Notes: generated from the sequence alone by a model not told the origin. A stretch of 64,000 nucleotides of DNA from Kitasatospora phosalacinea (GCF_030268885.1 NZ_BSSA01000001.1:1-64000), one strand, 5' to 3'. Counted from the stretch's first letter, positions 24,971 to 33,715 are shown. Numbers and translations: made by a program.

Positions 24971-25867
24971 ATGGCCGGAGCAGTCGTCGTCGGAGCGGGC
25001 GCGACCGGGGCCGCGACCGTCAGGCAGCTGGCCGAGCGCGGCGAACGGGTCCGTCTGGTGACCCGCAGCGGCAGCGGGCCCGAGCACCCGGGCATCGAGC
25101 GGATCGCCCTGGACGCGGGCCGCACCGAGGAGTTGGCCGAGGTGCTGGCCGGGGCGGACACCGTCTTCAACGCCGCCATGACCGCGTACCACACCTGGCC
25201 GCAGACCCTGCCGCCGCTGTTCGACTCGATCCTGGCGGCGACCGAGCGGGCCGGGGCCGACTACGTGATGCTCGGCAACCTGTACGGCTACGGGCCGGTC
25301 GCCGGGCCGCTGACCGAGCGGACCCCGCTGCGGGCCCGCACCCGCAAGGGGCGGGTGCGCGCCGAGCTGTGGCGGCGGGCCGAGCGGGCGCACGCCGAGG
25401 GGCGGCTGCGGGCCACCGAGGTGCGGGCCGCGCAGTTCCTGGGCCCGGGCGCGGTCTCGCCGTTCACGCTGGTGGTGGCGCCCCGGGTGCTGGACGGCGA
25501 ACTCGCCCTGGTGCACGGCAATCCCGACGCGGCGCACTCCTTCTCGTACACCGAGGACGTCGCGGCGGCGCTGGTCGCGGTCGCCGGCGACGACCGGGCC
25601 TGGGGGCGGGCCTGGCACGCCCCGGTGATCACCGGCACGGTGCGGGAGGCCGCGACCGCGCTGGCCGAGCTGCACGGGGCGCCCGAGCCGCGCCTGGAGC
25701 AGCTCACCGAGCGGGAGTTGGCGCTGCTGGCGTTCGGCGACCCGCTGTGGCGGGAGTTCGCCGAGCTGGGCTACATGGCGGAGCGGCCGTTCGTGGTGGA
25801 CGACGGCGACCTGCGCGGGACCTTCGGGCTGAAGGCGTCCACGCTGGCCGCGGCGCTGGCGGGCTGA
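24971..25867 (+). CDS. NAD(P)-dependent epimerase/reductase-like protein
   Basis: 298 aa; ATG 24971 follows an AAGGAGG-like site. Rossmann dinucleotide motif VVVGAGATGAATVRQL at the N-terminus, a substrate-side LGNLYGYGP stretch at about 100, and a C-terminal domain of the atypical SDR type (no strict YxxxK). Members act as NAD(P)H-dependent reductases or epimerases. It is divergent from the GlxA-type regulator, a common arrangement for inducible detoxification genes. Confidence 0.8.
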   Translation: MAGAVVVGAGATGAATVRQLAERGERVRLVTRSGSGPEHPGIERIALDAGRTEELAEVLAGADTVFNAAMTAYHTWPQTLPPLFDSILAATERAGADYVMLGNLYGYGPVAGPLTERTPLRARTRKGRVRAELWRRAERAHAEGRLRATEVRAAQFLGPGAVSPFTLVVAPRVLDGELALVHGNPDAAHSFSYTEDVAAALVAVAGDDRAWGRAWHAPVITGTVREAATALAELHGAPEPRLEQLTERELALLAFGDPLWREFAELGYMAERPFVVDDGDLRGTFGLKASTLAAALAG

Positions 25868-25870
25868 GGC

Positions 25871-26749
25871 TCAGCGCCCGGCCCCGGCCGCCAGCAGTTC
25901 GGCGCCGCCCGCGGCCCCCGCCGCCGTCAGCTCGGTCATCCGGGCCGCGTCGGCGGGGGAGGCCGGGGTGAACAGGACCACCAGCGCCGAGGGGTCGTCG
26001 ACCGGGTGGAAGGAGCTGAGGGTGAGCCGGACGGGGCCGAGGCCGGGCGGGTCCACCAGGACGCTGCGGGCGGTGAGTTCGGCCACCGAGTGGCAGCCCC
26101 ACCAGTGCCGCAGCTCGGGCGCGTCGGTGTCCAGGCGGCGGTAGAGCTCGTCGGTGCGCGGGTCGGCGAGGGCGGGCCCGGCCTGGGCGCGGAAGTGCTG
26201 GAAGACGTTCATCGCCAGCGGCTCCCAGTCGTGCAGGACCTCGCGCAGGCGGCGGTCGACGGCCAGCAGCCACATCAGGTTGCGGCGGTCGGCGGGCACC
26301 TGCTCGGGCGCGCCCCACAGCGCGCTCCAGGCGGCGTTCCAGGCCAGCAGGTCGAAGTGCCGGTCGAGCAGGGCGGCGGGGCTGGCGGGCCAGGAGTCGA
26401 GGATCGGGCGGACGGAGGCGGCCAGCCGCCCGGCGGCGCTGCGGTCGGCGTCGGCGGGCACCGGCTCGTGGTAGCCGGCCAGCCGCATCGCGTGCCGCAG
26501 GCCCGCCGCGTCCAGCCGCAGGGCGCGGGCCACCGCCTCCAGGACCTGCCGGGAGGCGGTGACGCGGCCCTGTTCGAGCCAGGTGTACCAGGCGAGGCCG
26601 ACGCCGGACAGCGAGGCGACCTCCTCGCGGCGCAGCCCGGGGGTGCGCCGCCGGGCGGTGGCGGTGAGTCCGACGTCGGCGGGCTGGAGGAGTTCGCGGT
26701 GGGCGCGCAGGAACGCGCCGAGTTCCTGGCCGGTGGCGGGGGTGGACAC
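25871..26749 (-). CDS. MmyB-type XRE-family regulator
   Basis: 292 aa; GTG 26749 behind GAGGAG. Residues 10-80 are an XRE helix-turn-helix (RRRTPGLRREEVASLSGVGLAWYTWLEQGR), the exact signature of the MmyB group. Residues 105-280 form the MmyB PAS-like ligand-binding domain, which in a structurally known member binds a fatty acid. Such regulators usually control a neighbouring short-chain dehydrogenase or reductase; the convergent epimerase gene ends 4 bases away. Confidence 0.88.
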   Translation of the reverse strand: MSTPATGQELGAFLRAHRELLQPADVGLTATARRRTPGLRREEVASLSGVGLAWYTWLEQGRVTASRQVLEAVARALRLDAAGLRHAMRLAGYHEPVPADADRSAAGRLAASVRPILDSWPASPAALLDRHFDLLAWNAAWSALWGAPEQVPADRRNLMWLLAVDRRLREVLHDWEPLAMNVFQHFRAQAGPALADPRTDELYRRLDTDAPELRHWWGCHSVAELTARSVLVDPPGLGPVRLTLSSFHPVDDPSALVVLFTPASPADAARMTELTAAGAAGGAELLAAGAGR

Positions 26750-26796
26750 GGTGCTCGCTCCTCGTCGCGGTGGTGCTCGGGTACGTCGGTTCCAGG

Positions 26797-27681
26797 TTAG
26801 GCCGGGAGCGGGCCGGTTCCGGATCCTGCAACAAACTCCTCACGTTGCGCCAACTCCCAGAGCCGAACGGGCATGTGGCTCACGTGCCCGCGTTCGGCCT
26901 GCCGCCGCCAGGCGGCCGCGCCGACGGCCCGGTAGAAGTCGGCGCGGCGCTCCTCGGGGAGGACCTGCGCGTAGTAGTCGCCGAAGGTCGCGGCGTGGAA
27001 GTGCTCGTACTGCTCGGCGGAGTCGACGGTGACCACCGCGTCCCGCTCGGCGTGCCCGGCGACGGCCAGGTGCGGGGCGAGGACGTCGAGCAGCTCGTCG
27101 ACGGTGCGGGTGCGGGTGGCGATCGGCAGCACGCCGTGCTCGGCGAGCAGCCCGGGCACCTGCTCGGCCGGGACGCCGAGCGCGCCGAGCGCCTCGCGCA
27201 CCAACTCGTCCTCGCCGCCCAGGCCGTGGGCGTCGCGGGCCGGGTGGTAGGTGGTGAGCAGGAAGCGCCCGCCGGGGGCGAGGTGGGCGGCGACCCAGGC
27301 GAAGACCCGGTCCTCGACCGGGTACAGCCAGTGCAGCACCGAGGTCTGGGTGATCACCTGGGCGCGGTGCGGCAGCGGTTCGGGCGCGGTCAGGTCGGCC
27401 CGGTGCAGCTCGGCGCGCTCCCCGTACGGGGCCAGTCGGTGGCCCGCCTCGGCGATCCGGTGCTCGGAGCGCTCCAGGCCGACGGCCAGCCGCAGCGAGG
27501 GGAAGCGCTCCAGGGCGCTCTCCAGCAGCTGGCCGATGCCGCTGCCGAGGTCGATCAGCACCTCGGGGGCGCCGCTGACGCGGTCCAGCACCCAGTCGCG
27601 GTCCTGGACCTGGCGCAGGCGGCTGGCGTCGGCGTACCCGGCGAGGGTGCGGGCCTGGATCTCGACGGTGGACGGGCTCAC
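26797..27681 (-). CDS. SAM-dependent methyltransferase of the HpaB/asparagine synthetase cluster
   Basis: 294 aa; GTG 27681 overlaps the end of the HpaB gene by 4 bases. Class I Rossmann methyltransferase with motif I VLIDLGSGIGQLLE (about 42-55), an acidic motif II region LAVGLERSEHR and the post-motif HRADLTAPEPLPHRAQ. Substrate unknown. As the last gene of the operon it probably carries out O- or N-methylation of the product made by the upstream flavin monooxygenase and amide synthetase. Confidence 0.8.
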   Translation of the reverse strand: MSPSTVEIQARTLAGYADASRLRQVQDRDWVLDRVSGAPEVLIDLGSGIGQLLESALERFPSLRLAVGLERSEHRIAEAGHRLAPYGERAELHRADLTAPEPLPHRAQVITQTSVLHWLYPVEDRVFAWVAAHLAPGGRFLLTTYHPARDAHGLGGEDELVREALGALGVPAEQVPGLLAEHGVLPIATRTRTVDELLDVLAPHLAVAGHAERDAVVTVDSAEQYEHFHAATFGDYYAQVLPEERRADFYRAVGAAAWRRQAERGHVSHMPVRLWELAQREEFVAGSGTGPLPA

Positions 27682-29168
27682 GCGCGGGCCTCCTGGTCAT
27701 CGGTGCTGGCGGGGGTGTCGGGGGTGTCGAGCAGGGCGAGCAGCCGGGCCCGGGCCTCGGACTGGTCGTGGCGGTGGTAGACGGTGATCCGGTTGCGGGC
27801 CAGGTCGCCGCGGTGGACGTACTCGTACAGGTCCTGGCGCTGGCCGAAGCCGTCGCCGGTCAGCTCCCAGGCGAGGCGGAACAGCCGGGACTTGCGCTCC
27901 ACGTCGGTGCCGCGGCCGCGCATGTAGCGCTCCAGGTGCGGGCGCAGCTTCGGGTGGGCGAGGTCGCCGGGGGAGGGCTGCATCAGCAGGCCGGAGGCGC
28001 CGATCCGGCGGACGATCTCCACCGCGTCGCCCGCGACCTCGGCCGACCACACCCGGGAGGCGAAGGTGTCGCCGGGCGCGAACAGGCCGGAGTCGGTGAG
28101 CGCGCCGCGGTTCTCGGCCGCGTCCAGGAAGTAGCCGGTCAGTTCGGCGTACCCGGCGAGCCGGCCCAGGTCCTCCTGGACGTTGCGGAAGCCGTCGACG
28201 CCGATCGACTCGGCCAGCAGCGTCGCGGTGGCCAGCAGGGTGCGCAGCCGCTCCCGGTAGCGGATGTGGCCGACGTACGCGCTCCAGGCGTTGATCCGGC
28301 CCAGGCCCTCGCGGGCCAGTGCGGCGTCGCGCAGCAGGAACACCCGCTCCCACGGCACCAGGACGTCGTCGAAGAACAGCATCGCGTCCTGCTCGTCGTA
28401 CCGGGCGCCGACCGGGTGCCGGTGGCCCCAGGGGGCGGCGCCGAGCGGCTCGCGGGCCAGCGTGATCAGGCCGGGGGCGTTCAGCGGCAGCGCGAACCAG
28501 ACCACGAACTTCTCGGCCCGGTTGTCGGTGAACGACGCCGACAGGTACACCAGCACCTCGTGGGCCAGCGGCGCCAGCGTGGTCAACTGCTTGGCGCCGC
28601 GCACCACGATGCCGCGCTCGTTCTCCTCCAGCACCCGCAGCGCCAGGTCCGGGTCGTCCAGCGGGCTCGCCGAGCGGTCGATCTGCGGATCGCCCAGCGC
28701 GTGCGACAGCACCAGGTCGTTCTGCGCGCAGTACCGGTACCAGGCCTCGGCATTGGCGCCGAAGCGCGGGTCGGCGGTGGCCAGCCGGTGCCGGAAGTCG
28801 TGCACGCCCACCGCGATCGAGGCCATGAACGCCGGGGAGCGCCCCTGCTGGCCGAGCGCCTGGGCGTGCCAGAACTCGGCGCTGCGCCGCTGGACGCGCA
28901 ACTCCTCCAGGTTGGTGGGCGGTTGGTAGGCGCGGGCCAGCCGCAGGCCGGTGTCCGGGTCCTTCCAGGTCAGCAGCTCGCGGTGCTCGGGATCGTGCTG
29001 GAGGTCCAGCAGCCGGGCCAACTCGTCGGCGGCGGGCCGGAACGCGGGGTGGGAGGCCGGGTCGGCGACGCGCTGCCCGTCCAGGTACAGCTCGCGGCCG
29101 TCGTCGAGTTCGGCCCGGTAGCGGTCGCCGGTGAGCAGGCCGCGGGGCTCCGGGGACAGCAGGGTCAT
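27678..29168 (-). CDS. HpaB-type FADH2-dependent monooxygenase
   Basis: 496 aa; ATG 29168 overlaps the flavin reductase stop (ATGA). It matches the 4-hydroxyphenylacetate 3-hydroxylase large-subunit family over its whole length: TGDRYRAELDDGRELYLDGQRV at the N-terminus, FHDFRHR-like helix read here as VGVHDFRHRLA, a DDVLVPWERVFLL loop in the middle and the helical C-terminal domain. Such enzymes use reduced FAD from a partner reductase to hydroxylate phenols (for example tyrosine derivatives) or to oxidise amines. The coupled reductase upstream supplies FADH2. The actual substrate is not evident. Confidence 0.85.
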   Translation of the reverse strand: MTLLSPEPRGLLTGDRYRAELDDGRELYLDGQRVADPASHPAFRPAADELARLLDLQHDPEHRELLTWKDPDTGLRLARAYQPPTNLEELRVQRRSAEFWHAQALGQQGRSPAFMASIAVGVHDFRHRLATADPRFGANAEAWYRYCAQNDLVLSHALGDPQIDRSASPLDDPDLALRVLEENERGIVVRGAKQLTTLAPLAHEVLVYLSASFTDNRAEKFVVWFALPLNAPGLITLAREPLGAAPWGHRHPVGARYDEQDAMLFFDDVLVPWERVFLLRDAALAREGLGRINAWSAYVGHIRYRERLRTLLATATLLAESIGVDGFRNVQEDLGRLAGYAELTGYFLDAAENRGALTDSGLFAPGDTFASRVWSAEVAGDAVEIVRRIGASGLLMQPSPGDLAHPKLRPHLERYMRGRGTDVERKSRLFRLAWELTGDGFGQRQDLYEYVHRGDLARNRITVYHRHDQSEARARLLALLDTPDTPASTDDQEARA

Positions 29169-29719
29169 GCGCCGACTCCTCTGGTAGGGAAGGACGTTGG
29201 GGTACCGGACGGGGTCTCCGGGCCGAGCAGCCGGTAGCGGGCGGCGTGGTGCAGCAGCGGGCGGCCGCCGTCCGCGCCGACCGCCGTCACCCGGCCGACC
29301 AGCAACACGTGGTCGCCGACCGGCAGTTCGGCGTGCAGCTCGGCTTCGAACCAGGCCGCCGAACCGGCCGGGACGGGCCCGCCGACCGGCTCCGGGTGCA
29401 CCGGCAGGTCGGTGAACGCCCCGGTGCTGCGGCCCGCGCCCGGGGTCGCGAAGCGGCGGGCCAGCGTTTCCTGACGGTCCGTCAGGACGGTGACGGCGAA
29501 CCGGCCGGAGCCGTGCACGGCCGCCGCCAGCGGGCTGCGCGGGGAGAGCGCGACGCCGATCAGCGGCGGGTCGAGGGAGAGGGTGCTGAAGGAGGAGACG
29601 GTCTTGGCGTGCTCCTCCCCGCCCCACCGGGCGCTCAGCACCGCCACCCCGGTCGGCCAGTGCCGGGCGGCGGCCCGCAGCGCGTCCGCGGTGACCGCGC
29701 TGCGCACGGGCGCGCTCAC
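29165..29719 (-). CDS. Flavin reductase (HpaC-like)
   Basis: 184 aa; GTG 29719 overlaps the asparagine synthetase stop as GTGA. Short flavin-reductase fold: HWPTGVAVLSA at the start, the flavin-binding VSSFSTLSLDPPLIGVALSPRSPL loop (about 42-65), and DHVLLVGRV near the C-terminus. It reduces FAD or FMN with NAD(P)H and passes it to the HpaB-type oxygenase encoded next. Confidence 0.88.
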   Translation of the reverse strand: MSAPVRSAVTADALRAAARHWPTGVAVLSARWGGEEHAKTVSSFSTLSLDPPLIGVALSPRSPLAAAVHGSGRFAVTVLTDRQETLARRFATPGAGRSTGAFTDLPVHPEPVGGPVPAGSAAWFEAELHAELPVGDHVLLVGRVTAVGADGGRPLLHHAARYRLLGPETPSGTPTSFPTRGVGA

Positions 29720-31545
29720 CGCAGCGCCACCCGGTAGGCGCGCAGCCACTCGTCGACCTGCACCAGGTGGTCCAGGCCGCCGACCGGGTTGGGCGCGGTG
29801 CGCGGGCTCGGCAGCGGGCGGCCCTCGGCGAGGTGGGCGCGGACCAGCTCCCGGTCGACCAGGTCGAAGACCGGGGCGGCCGGGTCGGCGAGCAGCTCGT
29901 GGGCCCGGGCGGTGAGGACCTCGGTGTAGCGGACGGCGGGCGTGGACGGGTAGCCGGACTTCGGGCGCTCGGCGACCTGCGGCGGCAGCAGGTCGCGCAC
30001 CGCGTCGCGCAGCAGGCCCTTGGCGCGGCCGCCGGGCGACTTCAGGGCCCACGGCACGTTCCACAGGTACTCCACCAGGCGGTGGTCGCAGAACGGCACG
30101 CGCACCTCCAGGCCGACCGACATCGACACCCGGTCGACCCGGTCCAGCAGCGGCGGCAGCCAGCGGGTCAGCGCCAGGTGGAAGGTCTCGCGGACCTTCG
30201 CGTCGGCCGCGCCCTCCCCGTCCAGCCGGGGCACCGAGGCCAGCGAGGAGCGGTACGCGGCCTCGGTGTACTCGGCGGGCCGGGCCGCGGCGCGCACCTC
30301 CGGGCGCAGCAGCGCGGCCGGGGTGGTCCGCCCGTGCAGCCAGGGGAAGGTGCCGGAGGCGAGCGCCGGGGCGTCGTGGAAGTAGGGGTAGCCGCCGAAG
30401 ACCTCGTCGGCGGCCTCGCCGGAGAGCGCGACGGTGGAGCGGCGGCGCACCTCGCGGAAGAGCAGGTGCAGCGAGGCGTCCATCTCGCCCCAGCCGGGCC
30501 GGTCGCGGGCCCGCAGCACCGCGTCGCGGGCCTCCAGCAGGTCGTCGTCGGGGATCAGCACGCTGGTGTGCAGGGTGCCGATGTGCTCGGCGGCGGCCCG
30601 CACGTACGGGGCGTCCTGGCTGGTGCGCCAGGCGTCGGGGGCGCGGTCGGCGCTGCCGGGGAAGTCCACCGAGAAGCTGGTGATCTTGCCCTGGCCCTGG
30701 CGCTCCCGGGCGGCGGCGGCCAGCGCGGTGATCGCGGAGGAGTCGACGCCGCCGGAGAGCAGGGTGCACAGCGGGACGTCGCTGACCAGTTGGCGCTCCA
30801 CCGCGTCGGCGAGCAGCGCCCGCACGGTGGCCCGGGTGGTGGCCTCGTCGTCGGTGTGCGGGGCCGACTCCAGCTGCCAGTACCGCAGTTCGCGCACCGC
30901 GTGCCGGGTGGCGAGCACCAGGTGGCCGGGGCGGACCTCGTGCAGGCCGCGGAACAGGCCGTGCCCGGCGCTGGGCGCGGCGGGCAGCGCGAACAGTTCG
31001 GCGACCCCCTCGGCGTCCAACTCGGCGGGCAGCAGCGGGTTCGCCAGCACGGCCTTGGGCTCGGAGCCGAACAGCACCCCGTTGGCGTGCCGGTGCCAGT
31101 ACAGCGGCTTGATGCCCAGGTGGTCGCGCACCAGCAGGAGTTCCTCCCGCCGGGCGTCCCACAGCGCGTACGCGTAGATCCCGTTGAACCGGGCCGGGGC
31201 CCGGTGCCCCCACTGCAGGTGGGCGCGGAGCACCACCTCGGTGTCGGAGCGGGTCCGGAACACGTGCCCGTGCGCCTCCAGTTCGGCGCGCAGCTCGCGG
31301 TGGTTGTACAGCTCGCCGTTGTAGGCCAGCACCGCCCCGGCGGGATCGGCGTCGGCGAACGGCTGCAGGCCGCCGTCCAGGTCGATCACCGCGAGCCGGG
31401 TGTGGCCGAGCGCCGCGTGCCGCGACAGCCACACCCCGTCGGCGTCCGGGCCGCGGCAGGTGAGCGTCCCGGTCATCCGGCGGACCGTTTCGGCGCGCAG
31501 CCGCAGGTCGTCCGCCCAGTCCAGCCATCCCGTCACTCCGCACAT
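29716..31545 (-). CDS. Asparagine synthetase-like glutamine-hydrolysing amidotransferase
   Basis: 609 aa. The start gives MCGVTGW, exposing the catalytic Cys2 of the class II glutamine amidotransferase domain (1-200, with LAYNGELYNHRELR and RTRSDTEVVL). The synthetase domain carries the ATP pyrophosphatase motif PLCTLLSGGVDSSA (about 255) and LSGEAADEVFGGYPYF. All key motifs look intact, so it should make an amide from a carboxylate with glutamine. In a biosynthetic operon such proteins often amidate or cyclise a pathway intermediate rather than aspartate. ATG overlaps the upstream stop by one base (TGATG). Confidence 0.88.
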   Translation of the reverse strand: MCGVTGWLDWADDLRLRAETVRRMTGTLTCRGPDADGVWLSRHAALGHTRLAVIDLDGGLQPFADADPAGAVLAYNGELYNHRELRAELEAHGHVFRTRSDTEVVLRAHLQWGHRAPARFNGIYAYALWDARREELLLVRDHLGIKPLYWHRHANGVLFGSEPKAVLANPLLPAELDAEGVAELFALPAAPSAGHGLFRGLHEVRPGHLVLATRHAVRELRYWQLESAPHTDDEATTRATVRALLADAVERQLVSDVPLCTLLSGGVDSSAITALAAAARERQGQGKITSFSVDFPGSADRAPDAWRTSQDAPYVRAAAEHIGTLHTSVLIPDDDLLEARDAVLRARDRPGWGEMDASLHLLFREVRRRSTVALSGEAADEVFGGYPYFHDAPALASGTFPWLHGRTTPAALLRPEVRAAARPAEYTEAAYRSSLASVPRLDGEGAADAKVRETFHLALTRWLPPLLDRVDRVSMSVGLEVRVPFCDHRLVEYLWNVPWALKSPGGRAKGLLRDAVRDLLPPQVAERPKSGYPSTPAVRYTEVLTARAHELLADPAAPVFDLVDRELVRAHLAEGRPLPSPRTAPNPVGGLDHLVQVDEWLRAYRVALR

Positions 31546-32285
31546 CAGCGCGTCCCCGTCCCTTCCTCGGTGCCTTCGGTCACGGCGCTCGCCTCCCAGT
31601 GGCAGCCGTGGCCGGTCGGACCGGACTGCAGCCGGTACGCCGGACGGAAGCCCTTGGCGCGGATGTTCGCCGACAGCGCGTGGGTGCAGTACGTGCACGG
31701 CGAGGCCAGCGTGATGGTCACGCCGCTGCGCCGGGCCTGCTCCCGGTAGTCCCAGATCGCGCAGTGCGTGATCGTCAGTTCGGCGTGCTCCCGGCCGGGC
31801 GGCCGCTCGTCGTCGAACTCGTACTCGGAGCCGTACAGTTCGGCCTGCCGGGCGATCCGGTGGATCGGGTCGGCGGCGCCCCGGCCGTGGTCCGGCTCGA
31901 CGGTGCGGTGCACCTCGGCGTTGGACGCCGCCCACGCCGCCAGCACCTGCTCGCCGTAGCGGCGCACCAGGAAGCGCTCCATCAGCGCCTGGCCGCGGAA
32001 GAACAGCCGCTGCCACTGCGCGGACGGCGCGGACTCCTCCGGCAGGTCGGCGAAGATCTCGCCCTGCAGCGCGAACCACTCGGCCAGCTGCGGCTGGTCG
32101 TCCAGCGAGACCAGGTAGCGGGTCAGCCCCGCCTCGGCCTCGTGCAGGCGCTGGCGCCACAGGGCGGAGCGCTCGGCCTCCGACATCGACCGGTAGGGCG
32201 AACGCCCCCACTCGGGCCCGCCGTCCGCCGCCTCCACCGGCAGCACCACCACCGGTCGGCCCGGTCCCGTTCCGTCGACGCCCAT
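31545..32285 (-). CDS. L-2-amino-thiazoline-4-carboxylate hydrolase-like protein
   Basis: 246 aa; first gene of the five-gene operon, with GGAGGG about 10 bases before ATG 32285. The N-terminal 150 residues are helical. The C-terminal part has a cysteine-bearing segment SPCTYCTHALSANIRAKGF and a second Cys/His motif GHGCHWEA, the layout of the ATC_hydrolase family (PF14196). The named member hydrolyses a thiazoline ring during cysteine formation, but relatives in biosynthetic clusters are uncharacterised. Family assignment is from motif spacing and not certain. Confidence 0.6.
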   Translation of the reverse strand: MGVDGTGPGRPVVVLPVEAADGGPEWGRSPYRSMSEAERSALWRQRLHEAEAGLTRYLVSLDDQPQLAEWFALQGEIFADLPEESAPSAQWQRLFFRGQALMERFLVRRYGEQVLAAWAASNAEVHRTVEPDHGRGAADPIHRIARQAELYGSEYEFDDERPPGREHAELTITHCAIWDYREQARRSGVTITLASPCTYCTHALSANIRAKGFRPAYRLQSGPTGHGCHWEASAVTEGTEEGTGTR

Positions 32286-32442
32286 CAGGTGTTCTCCCTC
32301 CGCAACGGTCCGCAGCTCCTTGTCGTTGCCACGCTAGGGACCGGCCGTCCGCCGCCAGAAGCTCCTAACGGCTACGCGGAGGGCGACCTTCGTCGCCCCC
32401 GGAGGGCGACCCCGGGACCGGCGCGAGCACCCGGGAACGCCG

Positions 32443-32475
32443 GGAGCCCGCCCACCGCGGGGGTGGACGGGCTCC
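32443..32475. terminator. Hairpin downstream of the atypical LuxR regulator gene
   Basis: 14-bp stem with one mismatch (32443-32456 and 32462-32475), loop of 5. It lies 22 bases beyond the regulator stop (minus strand) and before the operon start at 32285, so the operon is probably transcribed separately from the regulator. Confidence 0.7.
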
Positions 32476-32497
32476 TCGGGGACGGCGGGGGCGCGGC

Positions 32498-33337
32498 TCA
32501 GCCGGCCAGGCCGTGGCGGACGGCGTACAGGGCGGCCCGCAGCCGGTCGGACTGGCCGGTCTTGCGCATCGCCTGGGTGAGGTGCTTCTTGACGGTGGCC
32601 TCGGCCAGGGCGAGCCGGCGGCCGATCTCGGCGTTGCTCAGGCCGAGCGCCAGCTGCGCCAGCACCTCGCGTTCGCGGTCGGTCAACCCGGTCTGGTCCA
32701 GTGGGAGTTCGACCGGGACGACGGGCTGCGGGCGGACCGGGACGGGGGCGGGCAGGAACAGCGTGCCCCCGGCCGCGACCAGCCGGACGGCGTCCACGAT
32801 CCGCTCCGGCGGCAGGTCGAGCGGGAAGCAGCCGCTGCCGCCCGCCATCAGGATCCGGCTGGCCTCGGTGGTGGTCTCGGCCCGGCGCAGCAGCAGCACC
32901 CGGGCGTCCGGCGCCCCGTCCGGGCGGCGCAGCGCCGCGACGGTGGCCAGGTCGCCGTCCAGGGTCGCGCCGCGGCCCAGCAGCACCAGGTCCGGTCTGG
33001 TGCGGTGGACCGAGCGGACGGCGTGCGCCGGGTCGGCGGAGGAGCCGACCACCGCGAGGTCGGCGGCGCCCGCCAGGACGCTGCGCAGCCCCGCGCTGAC
33101 CACCGGGTGCCGCTCGACCAGGAACACCCGGGTGGCGACCGGCCGGTGCGCGGCGCCGGTCGGGCACAGCGGGTGGTGGCAGGTGCAGGCCGCCTCGGGG
33201 GCGGGACGGGCCGCGTCGACCAGCAGCTGGTGCCCGGCCAGCAGGTCCAGCGGGTTGTCGATCTCGGTGTGCAGGGCGTCCTGCGGGTGCGCGCGGTGGC
33301 GCAGCACCCGGGCGGGGCCGCTGGTCAGCGCGGGCAC
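32498..33337 (-). CDS. LuxR-type regulator with a degenerate receiver domain
   Basis: 279 aa; GTG 33337 behind GGGAGG. Residues 1-70 are an extra N-terminal region with a Cys/His cluster CTCHHPLCPTGAAH that could bind zinc. Residues 70-190 have the receiver fold, but the key residues are lost: the acidic pair reads VERHP, the phospho-acceptor site reads LVLLGRGAT (Gly for Asp) and the conserved Lys position reads CFPLD. Residues 215-279 are an intact LuxR helix-turn-helix (LTDREREVLAQLALGLSNAEIGRRLALAEATVKKH). It probably binds DNA without phosphorylation, and controls the adjacent operon. Confidence 0.85.
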   Translation of the reverse strand: MPALTSGPARVLRHRAHPQDALHTEIDNPLDLLAGHQLLVDAARPAPEAACTCHHPLCPTGAAHRPVATRVFLVERHPVVSAGLRSVLAGAADLAVVGSSADPAHAVRSVHRTRPDLVLLGRGATLDGDLATVAALRRPDGAPDARVLLLRRAETTTEASRILMAGGSGCFPLDLPPERIVDAVRLVAAGGTLFLPAPVPVRPQPVVPVELPLDQTGLTDREREVLAQLALGLSNAEIGRRLALAEATVKKHLTQAMRKTGQSDRLRAALYAVRHGLAG

Positions 33338-33503
33338 GGGACCTCCCGGCGGGAGGGCGCGGCGGGGTGCGGGTGCATGGCGGATCTCGGTCCCCTCGGT
33401 GGCGGCGGTCCGGGCCTGGGCCCGGGCGCGGGAAAGGGGGATCGACGCCGTCGACGGCGCCGACCCGCGGAGGACGGGCGGGGGACGCCGCGGGCCGGTC
33501 GGG

Positions 33504-33614
33504 TCAGGACCGGGGGCGGCGCACCGTGCCGGGGCGACAGGTCTCGTCGAAGCACCTGCGGTGCCACGAGCCGCCGATCCCCCAGAGGGTGAAGTCGCGC
33601 CGCCGATATGCCAT
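33504..33614 (-). CDS. Leaderless 36-residue Arg/Cys/Trp-rich peptide
   Basis: Small gene of 37 codons, ATG 33614 to TGA at 33504. The peptide has nine or more arginines, two tryptophans (LWGIGGSW) and two cysteines spaced C-x4-C (RCFDETCRP), and ends in a basic tail. It begins exactly where transcription from the strong promoter at 33621-33650 should start, so the mRNA would be leaderless. It precedes the atypical LuxR regulator on the same strand. It does not resemble a known leader peptide I can name; it could be a precursor peptide for the downstream enzymes or a small regulator. That it is translated is an inference from the promoter fit. Confidence 0.6.
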   Translation of the reverse strand: MAYRRRDFTLWGIGGSWHRRCFDETCRPGTVRRPRS

Positions 33615-33620
33615 ACGGAA

Positions 33621-33650
33621 ATCCTATTTGCGCCGATGAGGGGCGGTCAA
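33621..33650 (-). promoter_or_regulatory. Near-consensus housekeeping promoter for the small peptide gene
   Basis: On the minus strand: TTGACC (33650-33645), 18-base spacer, TAGGAT (33626-33621). The predicted start of transcription, about 7 bases on, coincides with the A of the peptide ATG at 33614. One of the best -35/-10 pairs in the window. Confidence 0.75.
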
Positions 33651-33715
33651 GGACGGTCCCCCGCCCGCCCGTTGCCCCCACCGCCCTACCCGCCCCGTCC
33701 ACTCCTATGACCACG

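Noticed and set aside
27678..33337. Lasso-peptide cluster, because of the asparagine synthetase homologue
   Set aside because: The synthetase is a full-length glutamine-type enzyme with MCG start, and no leader peptidase or RRE gene is present.
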